A stretch of 12,796 bases of DNA from Candidatus Doudnabacteria bacterium (GTDB lineage: Bacteria; Patescibacteriota; Doudnabacteria; UBA920). The position numbers and the translations under genes were made by a program. Below the pieces are notes generated by a model. That model saw only the letters and a list, made by a program, of their open reading frames with translations. It was not told the DNA's origin and searched no databases. The first letter of the stretch is position 1; each line of letters begins with the position of its first letter. This document shows positions 5,774 to 11,935 of this stretch, one piece after another. The DNA lies in NCBI GenBank assembly GCA_023245915.1, contig JAHFJK010000029.1:1-12796 (forward strand). Direction: 5' to 3'.

Positions 5774-5828
5774 TCGCCGCCGTTTCATTTACCTACCCTA
5801 CAAATTCTAAAGCTAAATTTCTGTCCAT
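5770..5828 (-). pseudogene. Fragment of the glpX 5' end (duplicate)
   Basis: From ATG 5828 the frame reads MDRNLALEFVG and then TAG, followed by VNETAAIA. Real GlpX reads MDRNLALEFVRVTEAAAIA. About 19 codons of glpX are present, with a 3-nt insertion and an in-frame stop, and they end abruptly at the toxin-antitoxin promoter. Confidence 0.8.
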
Positions 5829-5837
5829 GCTTTTTCC

Positions 5838-5917
5838 TGTCATTCCGGAATTTTTATATTGATATTAAAAATATCCGGAATCTATTTTTTGGATTCTGAA
5901 ATGAATTCAGAATGACA
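5838..5917. repeat. Composite palindrome with TGTCATTC / GAATGACA ends
   Basis: TGTCATTC at 5838-5845 and GAATGACA at 5910-5917 are exact inverted ends of an 80-bp block. Inside are two hairpins head to head: the CCGGA-ended one shared with copy A, and GATTCTGAA..TTCAGAATG at about 5892-5913. Copy A (from 5207) has the first hairpin intact and a decayed second one. This resembles the small palindromic repeats with TGTCATTC ends found in many bacterial genomes. Confidence 0.65.
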
Positions 5918-5929
5918 ACACTTTGATTA

Positions 5930-6035
5930 TATAGTGGTGCTACTCTAGTTGTAGTATCTAAGAAATGATGATTTTGGCTTATTTATAATAAGTTTTGGAT
6001 TATCGATTAGTTGAATTTAGAGTAGCACCACTATA
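5930..6035. mobile_element. MITE-like element, 106 bp, 18-bp perfect terminal inverted repeats
   Basis: TATAGTGGTGCTACTCTA at 5930-5947 is the exact reverse complement of 6018-6035. The 70-nt interior is AT-rich, has no reading frame, and holds a small CTTAT-TTATA-ATAAG stem. The ends begin and finish with TATA, which would fit a TA target as used by Tc1/mariner-IS630 elements, but no related transposase is in the window. The right end overlaps the last codon of the membrane-protein gene and supplies its TAG stop. Confidence 0.75.
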
Positions 6036-6615
6036 ACATCTTCACTCGCCTTCTGCGAATTAATACCACAAGGGCCACAATAAAATTAAATATCACTAAT
6101 TTCGCTGGATGCAGTACAGTGGTAAGCGAATAAGATTCAATGGCAATAATAGAAATTATCGATCTGACTCCATTTATTGACCAAAGTGCAAAACTTTCTT
6201 CAAAGGGCTTTCTAAAAGCTTTAAAAATAGTTGGGAAAGTTGCTGCAACATCGGTCGCAGTAATTAAAATAACCGAAAGCAAAGGATCTTTAGTCAGCCA
6301 CCATAAAAAAATTCCTAAAAAGGCTGCTGCCAAAAAAATCCAATCCCAAAGTAAGAAGGTTTTTTCACCTTTGAAAAGTGAAATTAAGAAGATTGCGAAA
6401 CAAATTAAGGAAACTGCTCCTATGGCCCATGCGCCAGCTTTAGCATTTTTAGAAAGTTAAGCAAAAAAGATAATCCCTGTTGTCAAAGACCAAATTAACC
6501 AAGAAAAAGCGTGGGGTTTAACTTTTCCAGAAAATATTTCTTTGAAGTAAACGCTGCAACCAAGTGCTGCTAATAAAATTGATACAACCCCAAAAATGAA
6601 TTTATAATCTGTCAT
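6031..6615 (-). pseudogene. Multi-span membrane protein gene with in-frame TAA at codon 53
   Basis: From ATG 6615 the frame encodes MTDYKFIFGVVSILLAALGC, then FSWLIWSLTTGIIFFA, a TAA stop at 6457-6459, and in the same frame LSKNAKAGAWAIGAVSLICF onward to a TAG at 6031. Without the stop the product is about 194 residues with six or so hydrophobic segments and a basic RRRRVKML tail. The stop probably replaced a CAA (Gln) codon by a single C-to-T change. The downstream part has only a poor TTG start (6333). The ATG overlaps the transketolase end by 14 nt, so translation was probably coupled. The layout resembles a small uncharacterised membrane family I associate with Patescibacteria; no function is known. 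Confidence 0.75.
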
Positions 6616-8527
6616 GAATTTCTTTAACTTTTTTTATAATAGCTGCTCTATCAATTTCCTCATACGCCAACAGCTCTTCTGGCTTGCCGCTCCTGGGCAT
6701 TTTGCAAACCGCAAGATTTGATATTTGAAATTTGATATTTGAAATTTGCGCCGGGGCGCTTGCCACTGCTTCCCCAATCCCCCCTTCCGCAAAATTATCT
6801 TCCACCGTAATTATTTTTTTAGTCTCTTTTGCCGCACGCCATAAAGTTTCAACATCAATCGGCTTCACAGAATATAAATCTATCACTCTGATATTAATCT
6901 GTTCTCTCTGCAATTCTTCGTAAGCCGCCAATGCCTCATGAACCGTAATGCCTGCCGCGACAACTGTGGCTACATCGCTTGATGATGATTTTAAAGTTTT
7001 CGATCCGCCAATAGTGAAATCAAGGCTCTGTCCACTATCCACTGCCCACTGATCACTATATATTATCGCCGTATCTTTACGCGTCGTTTGTATATAAACA
7101 TTTCCATAATGCTTTACGGCTTCCACAATTAATTTTTCCGCGGATATTGCGTCAGATGGATACAGCACAACCGAATCGAGCAAAGTTCTAAACATGGCAA
7201 TTTCTTCCAGTCCCATTTGCGAAGAACCGTCCTCTCCTATGCTAACGCCCGCGTGCGAACCTATAAATTTAATGTTGGATTTGGCATACTGCGACATACG
7301 GATTTGGTCAAAAGCGCGTGACAAAAAAGCCGCAAAAGTGGAAACAAAAGGAATTTTTCCCCGTCGGGAAAAACCCATTGCTACACCAACCATATTTTGT
7401 TCCGCAATGTACATTTCAAAAAATCTTTCCAGATGTGTCTTTTTCACAGTCTCGGCAAACGTCGAATTACTCACTTCCGCATCCAAAACCACAGCGTTGG
7501 GAAAACTTTCCAAAATTTGCGGCAAAATATTCCCATACGCCTTGCGGGTAGACACTGGCTTGTCTTTTGGATAGTCAGTGAACTTAATGTCCTCACTTTC
7601 AACTTTCAACTTTTCACTTTCAACTGGCGCTTTCTCGGGCGCTGATACTTCGCCGACTATAGATTTATCAATTTCTCCCAACTCCACCACAGCGCGATCA
7701 AGCTCCTCCCGAGAAAGCGCCTTGCCATGCCAGCCGTCTTTATCCTCGATGAAAGATACGCCCTTGCCTTTCAATGTTTTAGCAATGATAATCTTTGGTT
7801 TGAAATTTGAAATTTGAAATTTGAAATTCTCCGATGTTGCCCACTCAAACGCTTTTTGAATATCGCCGATATTATGTCCATCAATTACAATCGTCTCCCA
7901 GCCAAATGCCTTAGCCTTGGCTTCATAAACTTCCGTGTGATGTCCAAACATAGTTTCCCCTCTTTGGCCCAAGCGGTTTACATCCAAAATCGCCACTAAA
8001 TTATTCAGGTGATAATGCGATGCTGAAGCCATGGCTTCCCAAACACTGCCTTCGGCCATCTCTGAATCGCCAAGCAAAACAAAAGTACGATAATCCAGCT
8101 TGTCTAATTTGGCATTTAAAGCCATGCCCACTCCAACCGACAAACCTTGTCCCAAAGATCCTGTCGGCACTTCTGTGTAAGGAAATTCTAAAGTTGGATG
8201 GCCCTCCAGTTTACTGCCAAATTTGCGAAGAGAAAGCATTTCCTGCTCACTAACTTTCCCGGCTGCAGCGTATAAAGAATAAAACAAAGGCGATGCGTGG
8301 CCTTTGCTAAAAATTAATCTGTCGTTATTAGGATTTTCGTGATTGTCTAAATCTGCTTTAAAAAACCCACCCTCCTTCGCTGAAGCTTCGGAGGGCGTGC
8401 CGAAAAATAAAACCGCCATTAAATCAGCGGCTGAAAGAGATGATGTAGGATGCCCGCTCCCTGCCTCGGTGGTGGAAACTAAAGAATAGTAACGGATAAG
8501 TTTAGCAAGTTGCTCAATGTTGTTCAT
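6602..8527 (-). CDS. tkt: Transketolase, with several in-frame repeat insertions
   Basis: Transfers two-carbon ketol units between sugar phosphates in the non-oxidative pentose phosphate pathway, using thiamine diphosphate. The 641-residue protein is full length: STTEAGSGHPTSSLSAADL (18-36), DRLIFSKGHASPL (69-81), the ThDP/Mg motif GDSEMAEG..DVN (153-160 and 182-184), KTLKGKGVSFIED (250-262), the catalytic Glu376 in YIAEQNM, HAGVSIGEDGSSQMGLEEI (425-443) and a C-terminal regulatory domain ending in HDRL. Five short stretches look like inserted repeats: 45-53, 234-244, 302-312, 490-500 and 594-605. All keep the frame and none hits a catalytic motif. There is no Shine-Dalgarno sequence and no clear promoter; a repeat-rich leader precedes the start. 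The stop overlaps the next gene. Confidence 0.95.
   Translation of the reverse strand: MNNIEQLAKLIRYYSLVSTTEAGSGHPTSSLSAADLMAVLFFGTPSEASAKEGGFFKADLDNHENPNNDRLIFSKGHASPLFYSLYAAAGKVSEQEMLSLRKFGSKLEGHPTLEFPYTEVPTGSLGQGLSVGVGMALNAKLDKLDYRTFVLLGDSEMAEGSVWEAMASASHYHLNNLVAILDVNRLGQRGETMFGHHTEVYEAKAKAFGWETIVIDGHNIGDIQKAFEWATSENFKFQISNFKPKIIIAKTLKGKGVSFIEDKDGWHGKALSREELDRAVVELGEIDKSIVGEVSAPEKAPVESEKLKVESEDIKFTDYPKDKPVSTRKAYGNILPQILESFPNAVVLDAEVSNSTFAETVKKTHLERFFEMYIAEQNMVGVAMGFSRRGKIPFVSTFAAFLSRAFDQIRMSQYAKSNIKFIGSHAGVSIGEDGSSQMGLEEIAMFRTLLDSVVLYPSDAISAEKLIVEAVKHYGNVYIQTTRKDTAIIYSDQWAVDSGQSLDFTIGGSKTLKSSSSDVATVVAAGITVHEALAAYEELQREQINIRVIDLYSVKPIDVETLWRAAKETKKIITVEDNFAEGGIGEAVASAPAQISNIKFQISNLAVCKMPRSGKPEELLAYEEIDRAAIIKKVKEIHDRL
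6715..6749. repeat. In-frame tandem repeat in transketolase (TTTGAAA type)
   Basis: TTTGATA and TTTGAAA units alternate. On the coding strand they give QISNIKFQISNL, residues about 594-605. Same unit type as 7799-7828. Confidence 0.7.
7030..7060. repeat. In-frame tandem repeat in transketolase (CCACT type)
   Basis: TCCACTATCCACTGCCCACT and a following GATCACTATA are degenerate 7-8 nt units. They encode SDQWAVDSGQ at residues about 491-500. Confidence 0.6.
7593..7625. repeat. In-frame tandem repeat in transketolase (ACTTTCA type)
   Basis: The units TCACTTTCAACTTTCAAC and TTTTCACTTTCAAC encode VESEKLKVESE at residues about 302-312, in the linker between the N-terminal and the pyrimidine-binding halves. 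Confidence 0.7.
7799..7828. repeat. In-frame tandem repeat in transketolase (TTTGAAA, four units)
   Basis: About four perfect copies of TTTGAAA (7 nt). They encode NFKFQISNFK at residues about 234-243. Confidence 0.8.
8370..8395. repeat. Palindrome inside the transketolase frame
   Basis: CCCTCC..GGAGGG encloses TTCGCTGAAGCTTC. It matches the palindrome at 11546-11569 in 20 of 24 positions (pattern CCkCCTwCGCTrAAGCTTCG with GGmGG). In the protein it becomes PSEASAKEG at residues 45-53, within a loop before DRLIFSKGHAS. Confidence 0.75.
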
Positions 8528-8540
8528 ATTTATGTTAAAA

Positions 8541-8633
8541 CGGATCTACGGATTGGATCCGGATATACTGATGTCTACTGATAAATCATCCGTAGATATC
8601 CGTCTATCCGTGTACAATCAGTTGATCCGTGTC
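8541..8633. repeat. Degenerate ATCCG tandem repeats upstream of transketolase
   Basis: CGGATCTACGGATTGGATCC, ATCCGTAGATATCCGTCTAT and GTTGATCCGTGTC are degenerate copies of an ATCCGT-centred unit on both strands, mixed with ACTGAT units. No promoter was recognised within it. Confidence 0.6.
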
Positions 8634-8642
8634 AATAATATT

Positions 8643-8702
8643 CTAACCTATTTCCCCCAAAGCTACCAATGCCCAAGCAATCCTGCTCAACCATTTTCTC
8701 AT
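8643..8702 (-). CDS. Possible very small protein, 19 residues
   Basis: ATG at 8702 has a near-ideal ribosome site, AGGAGG at 8709-8714 with 6 nt spacing. The frame encodes MRKWLSRIAWALVALGEIG and then TAG: a basic start and a hydrophobic stretch. It may be a membrane microprotein, a leader peptide, or the remaining N-terminus of a longer gene cut by the ATCCG repeats just beyond its stop. The start resembles DUF378-type small membrane proteins, but too little is left to say so. Confidence 0.35.
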   Translation of the reverse strand: MRKWLSRIAWALVALGEIG

Positions 8703-8763
8703 TCAGTTCCTCCTGAAATACCAATCCCAAAATTCAAAATTATTTAATTTCAAACTTTGGGGT

Positions 8764-8797
8764 TGAGAGAAATAAAATGTCGATTTTATTTCTCTCA
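8764..8797 (-). terminator. Perfect 15-bp hairpin after the 113-residue gene
   Basis: TGAGAGAAATAAAAT pairs perfectly with ATTTTATTTCTCTCA around a 4-nt loop, 10 nt after the stop at 8808. No U-run follows on either strand, so it may end transcription weakly, protect the mRNA 3' end, or be a repeat. Confidence 0.5.
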
Positions 8798-8807
8798 TGG
8801 CTATTTG

Positions 8808-9149
8808 TTACTCAAAAATATCCTGCATTGCCTTTCTCGTCTTAAGAAAATCTTTGAGATAGCTTCCGATTGCATCATTTGGCATGCCGGTAGCCTTCAA
8901 ACGAATCTCTTTAATATTCCCTTGCAGTTCTGTAATATCAGGACCTGTTAATTCGCCGTATGTTGTTCGGCGAAGATTGGCCAAAAACTTAATAGACCTG
9001 CTCAGAGCTGTGAGGATTTCGGGAATTTTGGCATAATTTTTCTCTGCCAAATCCAAAACAATTGAACCAAAGCCTTGTAAAAAGCGGCTTTTAGCTCGCT
9101 CGCTTTCAACTTCCGAAGAAGTCATTTTGTCTCTATCGTTCTCAGGCAT
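8808..9149 (-). CDS. Unknown protein, 113 residues
   Basis: The start is placed at ATG 9149 because GGAGGG (9160-9165) lies 10 nt upstream; the longer TTG-started version would begin inside this ribosome site. The product (MPENDRDKMTSSEVESERAK onward) has an acidic start and then apparently helical segments: SRFLQGFGSIVLDLAEKN, IPEILTALSRSIKFLANLRR, DITELQGNIKEIRLKA and IGSYLKDFLKTRKAMQDIFE. No signal peptide, membrane segment or known motif was recognised. A small helical-bundle protein is a guess from the pattern. A hairpin follows the stop. Confidence 0.65.
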   Translation of the reverse strand: MPENDRDKMTSSEVESERAKSRFLQGFGSIVLDLAEKNYAKIPEILTALSRSIKFLANLRRTTYGELTGPDITELQGNIKEIRLKATGMPNDAIGSYLKDFLKTRKAMQDIFE

Positions 9150-9159
9150 ATTATGATTT

Positions 9160-9165
9160 CCCTCC
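9160..9165 (-). promoter_or_regulatory. Ribosome-binding site of the 113-residue gene
   Basis: GGAGGG, 10 nt before ATG 9149. It fixes the start and rules out the upstream TTG at 9167. Confidence 0.7.
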
Positions 9166-9236
9166 AATCTTTAATAATTTCTAACTCCCAAATCCACAAA
9201 ATTTCCCCGTTGGCGAATTACGAACTTAGGGGTTAC

Positions 9237-9270
9237 AAAAATCCCGCAGGAAAAAACTCGCGGAATTTTT
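9237..9270 (-). terminator. Intrinsic terminator downstream of the SPFH gene
   Basis: On the minus strand AAAAATTCCGC and GCGGGATTTTT form a stem (one G-U pair) around GAGTTTTTTCCT, and the stem ends in a T-run. It lies about 60 nt after the SPFH stop. The A-run on the other side means it could also work on the plus strand. Confidence 0.65.
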
Positions 9271-9331
9271 ACAAAAAAATTTCTTGCTCATTTCGCACAA
9301 TCCCTGTGTCAAAGGGAATCTTTGCCATGGC

Positions 9332-10246
9332 TTATTTTTTGGAGGGAACCGACGGGCCGCCATCCATACCCTGGCTCTCAAACGCCGCGATTAGCTGTTC
9401 GGTCATGTTGGTGGTAGTACGGATGTTGGTATCCATAAAAATTATTTTGCTTCTGGCGTCATTGCCCATGGTTTTCATGGTATCCAGATATTGGTTTAGT
9501 GTGAGCAAAGCAATAATCTCACGCGAATTTTGGCCGGTGGCATTTTTAACTATTTCAATAGACTCTTTTAAGCCACGGGCAATTGCTTCTCTTTCAAGCG
9601 CAATACCTTCACCCTGTAAACGCTTTCTTTCTTTTTCCGCCTCCGCTTCTTTAACCGCCTGGATTTTTGTGGCTTCACCTTTGTACTCTGCCGCCTTTTT
9701 GAGCTGTTCAGATGCCACCACTTCGCTCATGGCCTGGGTAATGGTTGGAGGGAAACTTATTTCCATAATCTGGAAAGAAAAAATTACCATACCCCAGTCG
9801 CTAAACTGCCTTTCCAAGTCTCCGCGAATATGGGTTGCCAATTCTTCCTTTTTTTCCAAAATACCTTCGTGGGTCTCTTTGGCCACGTAAGTGCGCAAAG
9901 AATTTTCGATTATAGCTCCAATTGACTGGTTCCTGCTGGTTAAAGAGTAAGTGTATTTTTTTACACTCTCCTCAACCGGGTCAACCGCGTAAATTAAGTT
10001 GGTCGAAATGTCCACAATAACTTTGTCTTTGGAAGGATAGGTATTTTTCAGGGCAAAATTTTGCTGTCTTAATGTCACTCTTTCCGCGACGCGTTCAAAA
10101 AGAGGAATTTTAAAATTTAATCCCGCGGTCATAATGCGCTTGAATTTGCCTAAAAATTCAATCACATAAACCGTATTTTGCTGAACAATCCTAATGCCCG
10201 ATAAAACAATAAGGACAATTATTCCTAAAATAACGTAGTATCCCAT
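9332..10246 (-). CDS. SPFH/Band 7 membrane protein (stomatin/HflC-like)
   Basis: A 304-residue protein with one N-terminal transmembrane helix (MGYYVILGIIVLIVLSGIRI), then the Band 7 domain from VQQNTVYVIEFLGKFKRI through LNFKIPLFERV, LRQQNFAL, VDISTNLIYAVDPVE and IENSLRTYVA. The predicted coiled coil follows (ASEQLKKAAEYKGEATKIQA, EAEAEKERKRLQGEGIALER) and then a variable tail. This is the order seen in stomatin/paraslipin and QmcA-type proteins, which form large ring-like assemblies on the membrane and often act with proteases or NfeD. No NfeD or protease gene is adjacent, so the partner is unknown. A promoter with a perfect TATAAT lies just upstream; no Shine-Dalgarno sequence is seen. Confidence 0.9.
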   Translation of the reverse strand: MGYYVILGIIVLIVLSGIRIVQQNTVYVIEFLGKFKRIMTAGLNFKIPLFERVAERVTLRQQNFALKNTYPSKDKVIVDISTNLIYAVDPVEESVKKYTYSLTSRNQSIGAIIENSLRTYVAKETHEGILEKKEELATHIRGDLERQFSDWGMVIFSFQIMEISFPPTITQAMSEVVASEQLKKAAEYKGEATKIQAVKEAEAEKERKRLQGEGIALEREAIARGLKESIEIVKNATGQNSREIIALLTLNQYLDTMKTMGNDARSKIIFMDTNIRTTTNMTEQLIAAFESQGMDGGPSVPSKK

Positions 10247-10275
10247 AAAAATTACATAATGGTTAATTCCGGCTT

Positions 10276-10303
10276 ATTATAGCACTGGTTTCAAATTCCG
10301 CAA
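10276..10303 (-). promoter_or_regulatory. Promoter of the SPFH gene
   Basis: The minus strand has TTGCGG (10303-10298), a 16-nt spacer and TATAAT (10281-10276), 29 nt before ATG 10246. This suggests the SPFH gene is transcribed independently of metK. Confidence 0.6.
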
Positions 10304-10310
10304 GCCCACC

Positions 10311-10350
10311 ATATATCTAAATATCTAATATCAATTAATATCTCAATATC
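10311..10350. repeat. AT-rich tandem repeat between metK and the SPFH gene
   Basis: Degenerate ATATCTAA units: ATATATCTAAATATCTAATA, then TCAATTAATATCTCAATATC. It directly follows the metK stop and precedes the SPFH promoter. Confidence 0.6.
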
Positions 10351-10352
10351 CT

Positions 10353-11531
10353 TCATGCCACATTCCTGGATAGTTTCCTAATCTCTTTCATCTTATCGGT
10401 CTTTTCCCAAGGAAGTTTTATATCTGTCCTGCCAAAATGTCCATAGGCTGCGGTTTGCTCATAAATGGGACGCTCTAAATTTAATTGTTTTATAATCTCA
10501 GCGGGTTTGAGCGGGAAAATTTGTTCAACAATTCGTTCAAGCTTATTGTCTGCAATTTTCCCCGTGCCATAAGTGTCAACAAAAACAGAAACGGGTTTTG
10601 CAACACCAATCGCATAAGCCAACTGGACCAAACATTGCTTTGCCAAACCAGAGGCAACTATATTTTTCGCAATGTACCGGGCCGCGTAAGCCGCGCTTCT
10701 GTCCACTTTAGTCACGCACTTTCCAGAAAAGCATCCACCGCCATGAGGAGCATAACCTCCATAAGTATCTACAATAATTTTTCTACCCGTAAGTCCTGCA
10801 TCTGCCGGTGGCCCGCCAAGAACAAACCTGCCAGTGGAATTTATAAAGATTTGGATATTTTTATTAAACCATTTACCCAAAACCGGCTTTATAACCTGCT
10901 GCAAAATGTCTTCGCGCAATTTTTCCGTACTGACTTCTTCTGAATGGTGTGCCGCAATAACTATTGTGCTCACCCTCCTGGGTTTCCCGCCAATGTATTC
11001 TATGCTGACTTGCGATTTGCCGTCTGGCCGCAAATAGGGCAATTTTTTATTCTTGCGCACTTCAGCCAATTTACGAGTTAAGCCATGTGCCAAAGTGATC
11101 GGCAAAGGCATTAACTCTTTGGTTTCGTCACAGGCAAAACCGAACATTAATCCCTGATCCCCCGCGCCCATTTCCTTAAACTCGCCTTTGCCTTCATCCA
11201 CTCCCTGGGATATGTCCGGCGACTGTTCGTGTAAAGTTGATATTACCCCAACATCGGAATAACAAAAACCATACTCTGGTTTGTCGTAGCCAATTTTCTT
11301 TAAAGTTCGTCTTACCACAGCCGGAATGTCCACGTAGGCTTTTGTTCGCGCTTCCCCACCAACTAAAACCAAACCCGTGGTTGCAAAGCATTCAATGCCG
11401 GCATGGGTTTTTTTGTCCTGCCTTAGCATTTCGTCGTAAAGGGCATCTGAAATTTGGTCACAAATTTTGTCAGGGTGACCTTCGGTTACGGATTCTGATG
11501 TAAATAATTTAGTTTGATTGTTATTTTTCAT
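10353..11531 (-). CDS. metK: S-adenosylmethionine synthetase
   Basis: Makes SAM from methionine and ATP. At 392 residues it is close to the usual length (about 384-400). Motifs are [20 protein letters not shown] (10-29), the signature [12 protein letters not shown] (122-133), [20 protein letters not shown] (232-251), [10 protein letters not shown] (257-266) and [19 protein letters not shown] (275-293). The second signature, normally GGGAFSGKDPTKVDR, reads [15 protein letters not shown]: the usual Asp after the lysine is Cys272, and Ala is Cys267. The catalytic lysines and Asp277 are kept, so the enzyme is probably active. Expression is likely controlled by the SAM riboswitch upstream. No good Shine-Dalgarno sequence is seen next to the ATG; a palindrome occupies that position. 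Confidence 0.95.
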   Translation of the reverse strand: MKNNNQTKLFTSESVTEGHPDKICDQISDALYDEMLRQDKKTHAGIECFATTGLVLVGGEARTKAYVDIPAVVRRTLKKIGYDKPEYGFCYSDVGVISTLHEQSPDISQGVDEGKGEFKEMGAGDQGLMFGFACDETKELMPLPITLAHGLTRKLAEVRKNKKLPYLRPDGKSQVSIEYIGGKPRRVSTIVIAAHHSEEVSTEKLREDILQQVIKPVLGKWFNKNIQIFINSTGRFVLGGPPADAGLTGRKIIVDTYGGYAPHGGGCFSGKCVTKVDRSAAYAARYIAKNIVASGLAKQCLVQLAYAIGVAKPVSVFVDTYGTGKIADNKLERIVEQIFPLKPAEIIKQLNLERPIYEQTAAYGHFGRTDIKLPWEKTDKMKEIRKLSRNVA

Positions 11532-11543
11532 AATTGTGACATT

Positions 11544-11571
11544 ATCCGCCTACGCTAAAGCTTCGGCGGAT
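11544..11571. repeat. Palindrome between riboswitch and metK start
   Basis: ATCCGCC and GGCGGAT arms enclose TACGCTAAAGCTTC. It is the same family as the palindrome inside transketolase at 8370-8395 and ends 13 nt before the metK ATG. Confidence 0.75.
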
Positions 11572-11609
11572 TATTGCTCTATAAATATTTTTTAATAAAT
11601 GAGCAATAA
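11571..11609 (-). promoter_or_regulatory. Hairpin between riboswitch aptamer and metK (possible expression platform)
   Basis: TTATTGCTC pairs with GAGCAATAA, 9 bp, around an AT-only 21-nt loop. It lies between the aptamer and the start codon but has no U-tract after it, so it is not a standard terminator. Confidence 0.45.
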
Positions 11610-11613
11610 AAAA

Positions 11614-11717
11614 TTTCCTTTCTTTATCCTCATAATATGATGAGTAGGCACCTTACCTTAACCGGAAACTTTAAAGCAGGTTGCCGCCCCCAACAACGCA
11701 TCGGGATCTCTTGATAA
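11614..11717 (-). promoter_or_regulatory. SAM riboswitch upstream of metK (SAM-I/IV-like)
   Basis: The minus strand shows the SAM-I core in order: TTATCAAGAG (11717-11708), CGGCAACC, AAGGTGCC, a small P4 stem CTCAT..ATGAG, then GATAA (11628-11624) closing P1 with TTATC. P3 pairs TGCTTTAA with TTAAGGTA around AGTTTCCGG. The P2 arm is short and lacks the GAGGGACTGGCCC kink-turn/pseudoknot part of classical SAM-I. Instead, TTTCC of the P3 loop is complementary to GGAAA at 11618-11614 just after P1, the extra pseudoknot described for SAM-IV and SAM-I/IV RNAs. Position in sense before metK supports SAM feedback. Class assignment is inferred from memory of these folds. Confidence 0.8.
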
Positions 11718-11721
11718 CTTG

Positions 11722-11742
11722 TCCCGTATGAATGTTACGGGA
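11722..11742. repeat. Small hairpin before the SAM riboswitch
   Basis: TCCCGTA and TACGGGA form a perfect 7-bp stem around TGAATGT, 4 nt upstream of the riboswitch P1. It may be part of the RNA leader. Confidence 0.5.
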
Positions 11743-11773
11743 TTAATTATCCAATTTTAGCTTATGTTAACCA

Positions 11774-11877
11774 CCCTGTGGCAGAGACCGCAGGGCGTGA
11801 AGCGGATACTGCTTTTGAAAACCTGCGGTTTTCAAACTTTCCCTTCTATTCGGTATCCCTGCGCCAAGAGCGCAGGG
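11774..11877. repeat. Three-hairpin palindromic element, left copy
   Basis: Three stems in a row: CCCTGTGG/CCGCAGGG (11774-11795), TTTGAAAACC/GGTTTTCAAA (11814-11836, perfect 10 bp) and CCCTGCGC/GCGCAGGG (11857-11877, perfect 8 bp). GGATAC and GTATCC in the spacers can also pair, closing a cloverleaf-like shape. No convincing gene occupies it; a 70-codon minus-strand frame through it is best explained as chance. Confidence 0.75.
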
Positions 11878-11935
11878 TGCAAAGGGGTTATAAAAGATTT
11901 CTTCAAAATAAGTCATACTAGAGGCAGTCAATAAT

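Noticed and set aside
6140..6460. Plus-strand frame of 106 codons, lysine-rich
   Set aside because: It is antisense to the membrane-protein gene; its Lys-rich product is what a hydrophobic gene gives on the other strand.
9153..9890. Long plus-strand frame of 245 codons
   Set aside because: It lies mostly antisense to the SPFH gene, which has clear family motifs, and is a shadow of it.
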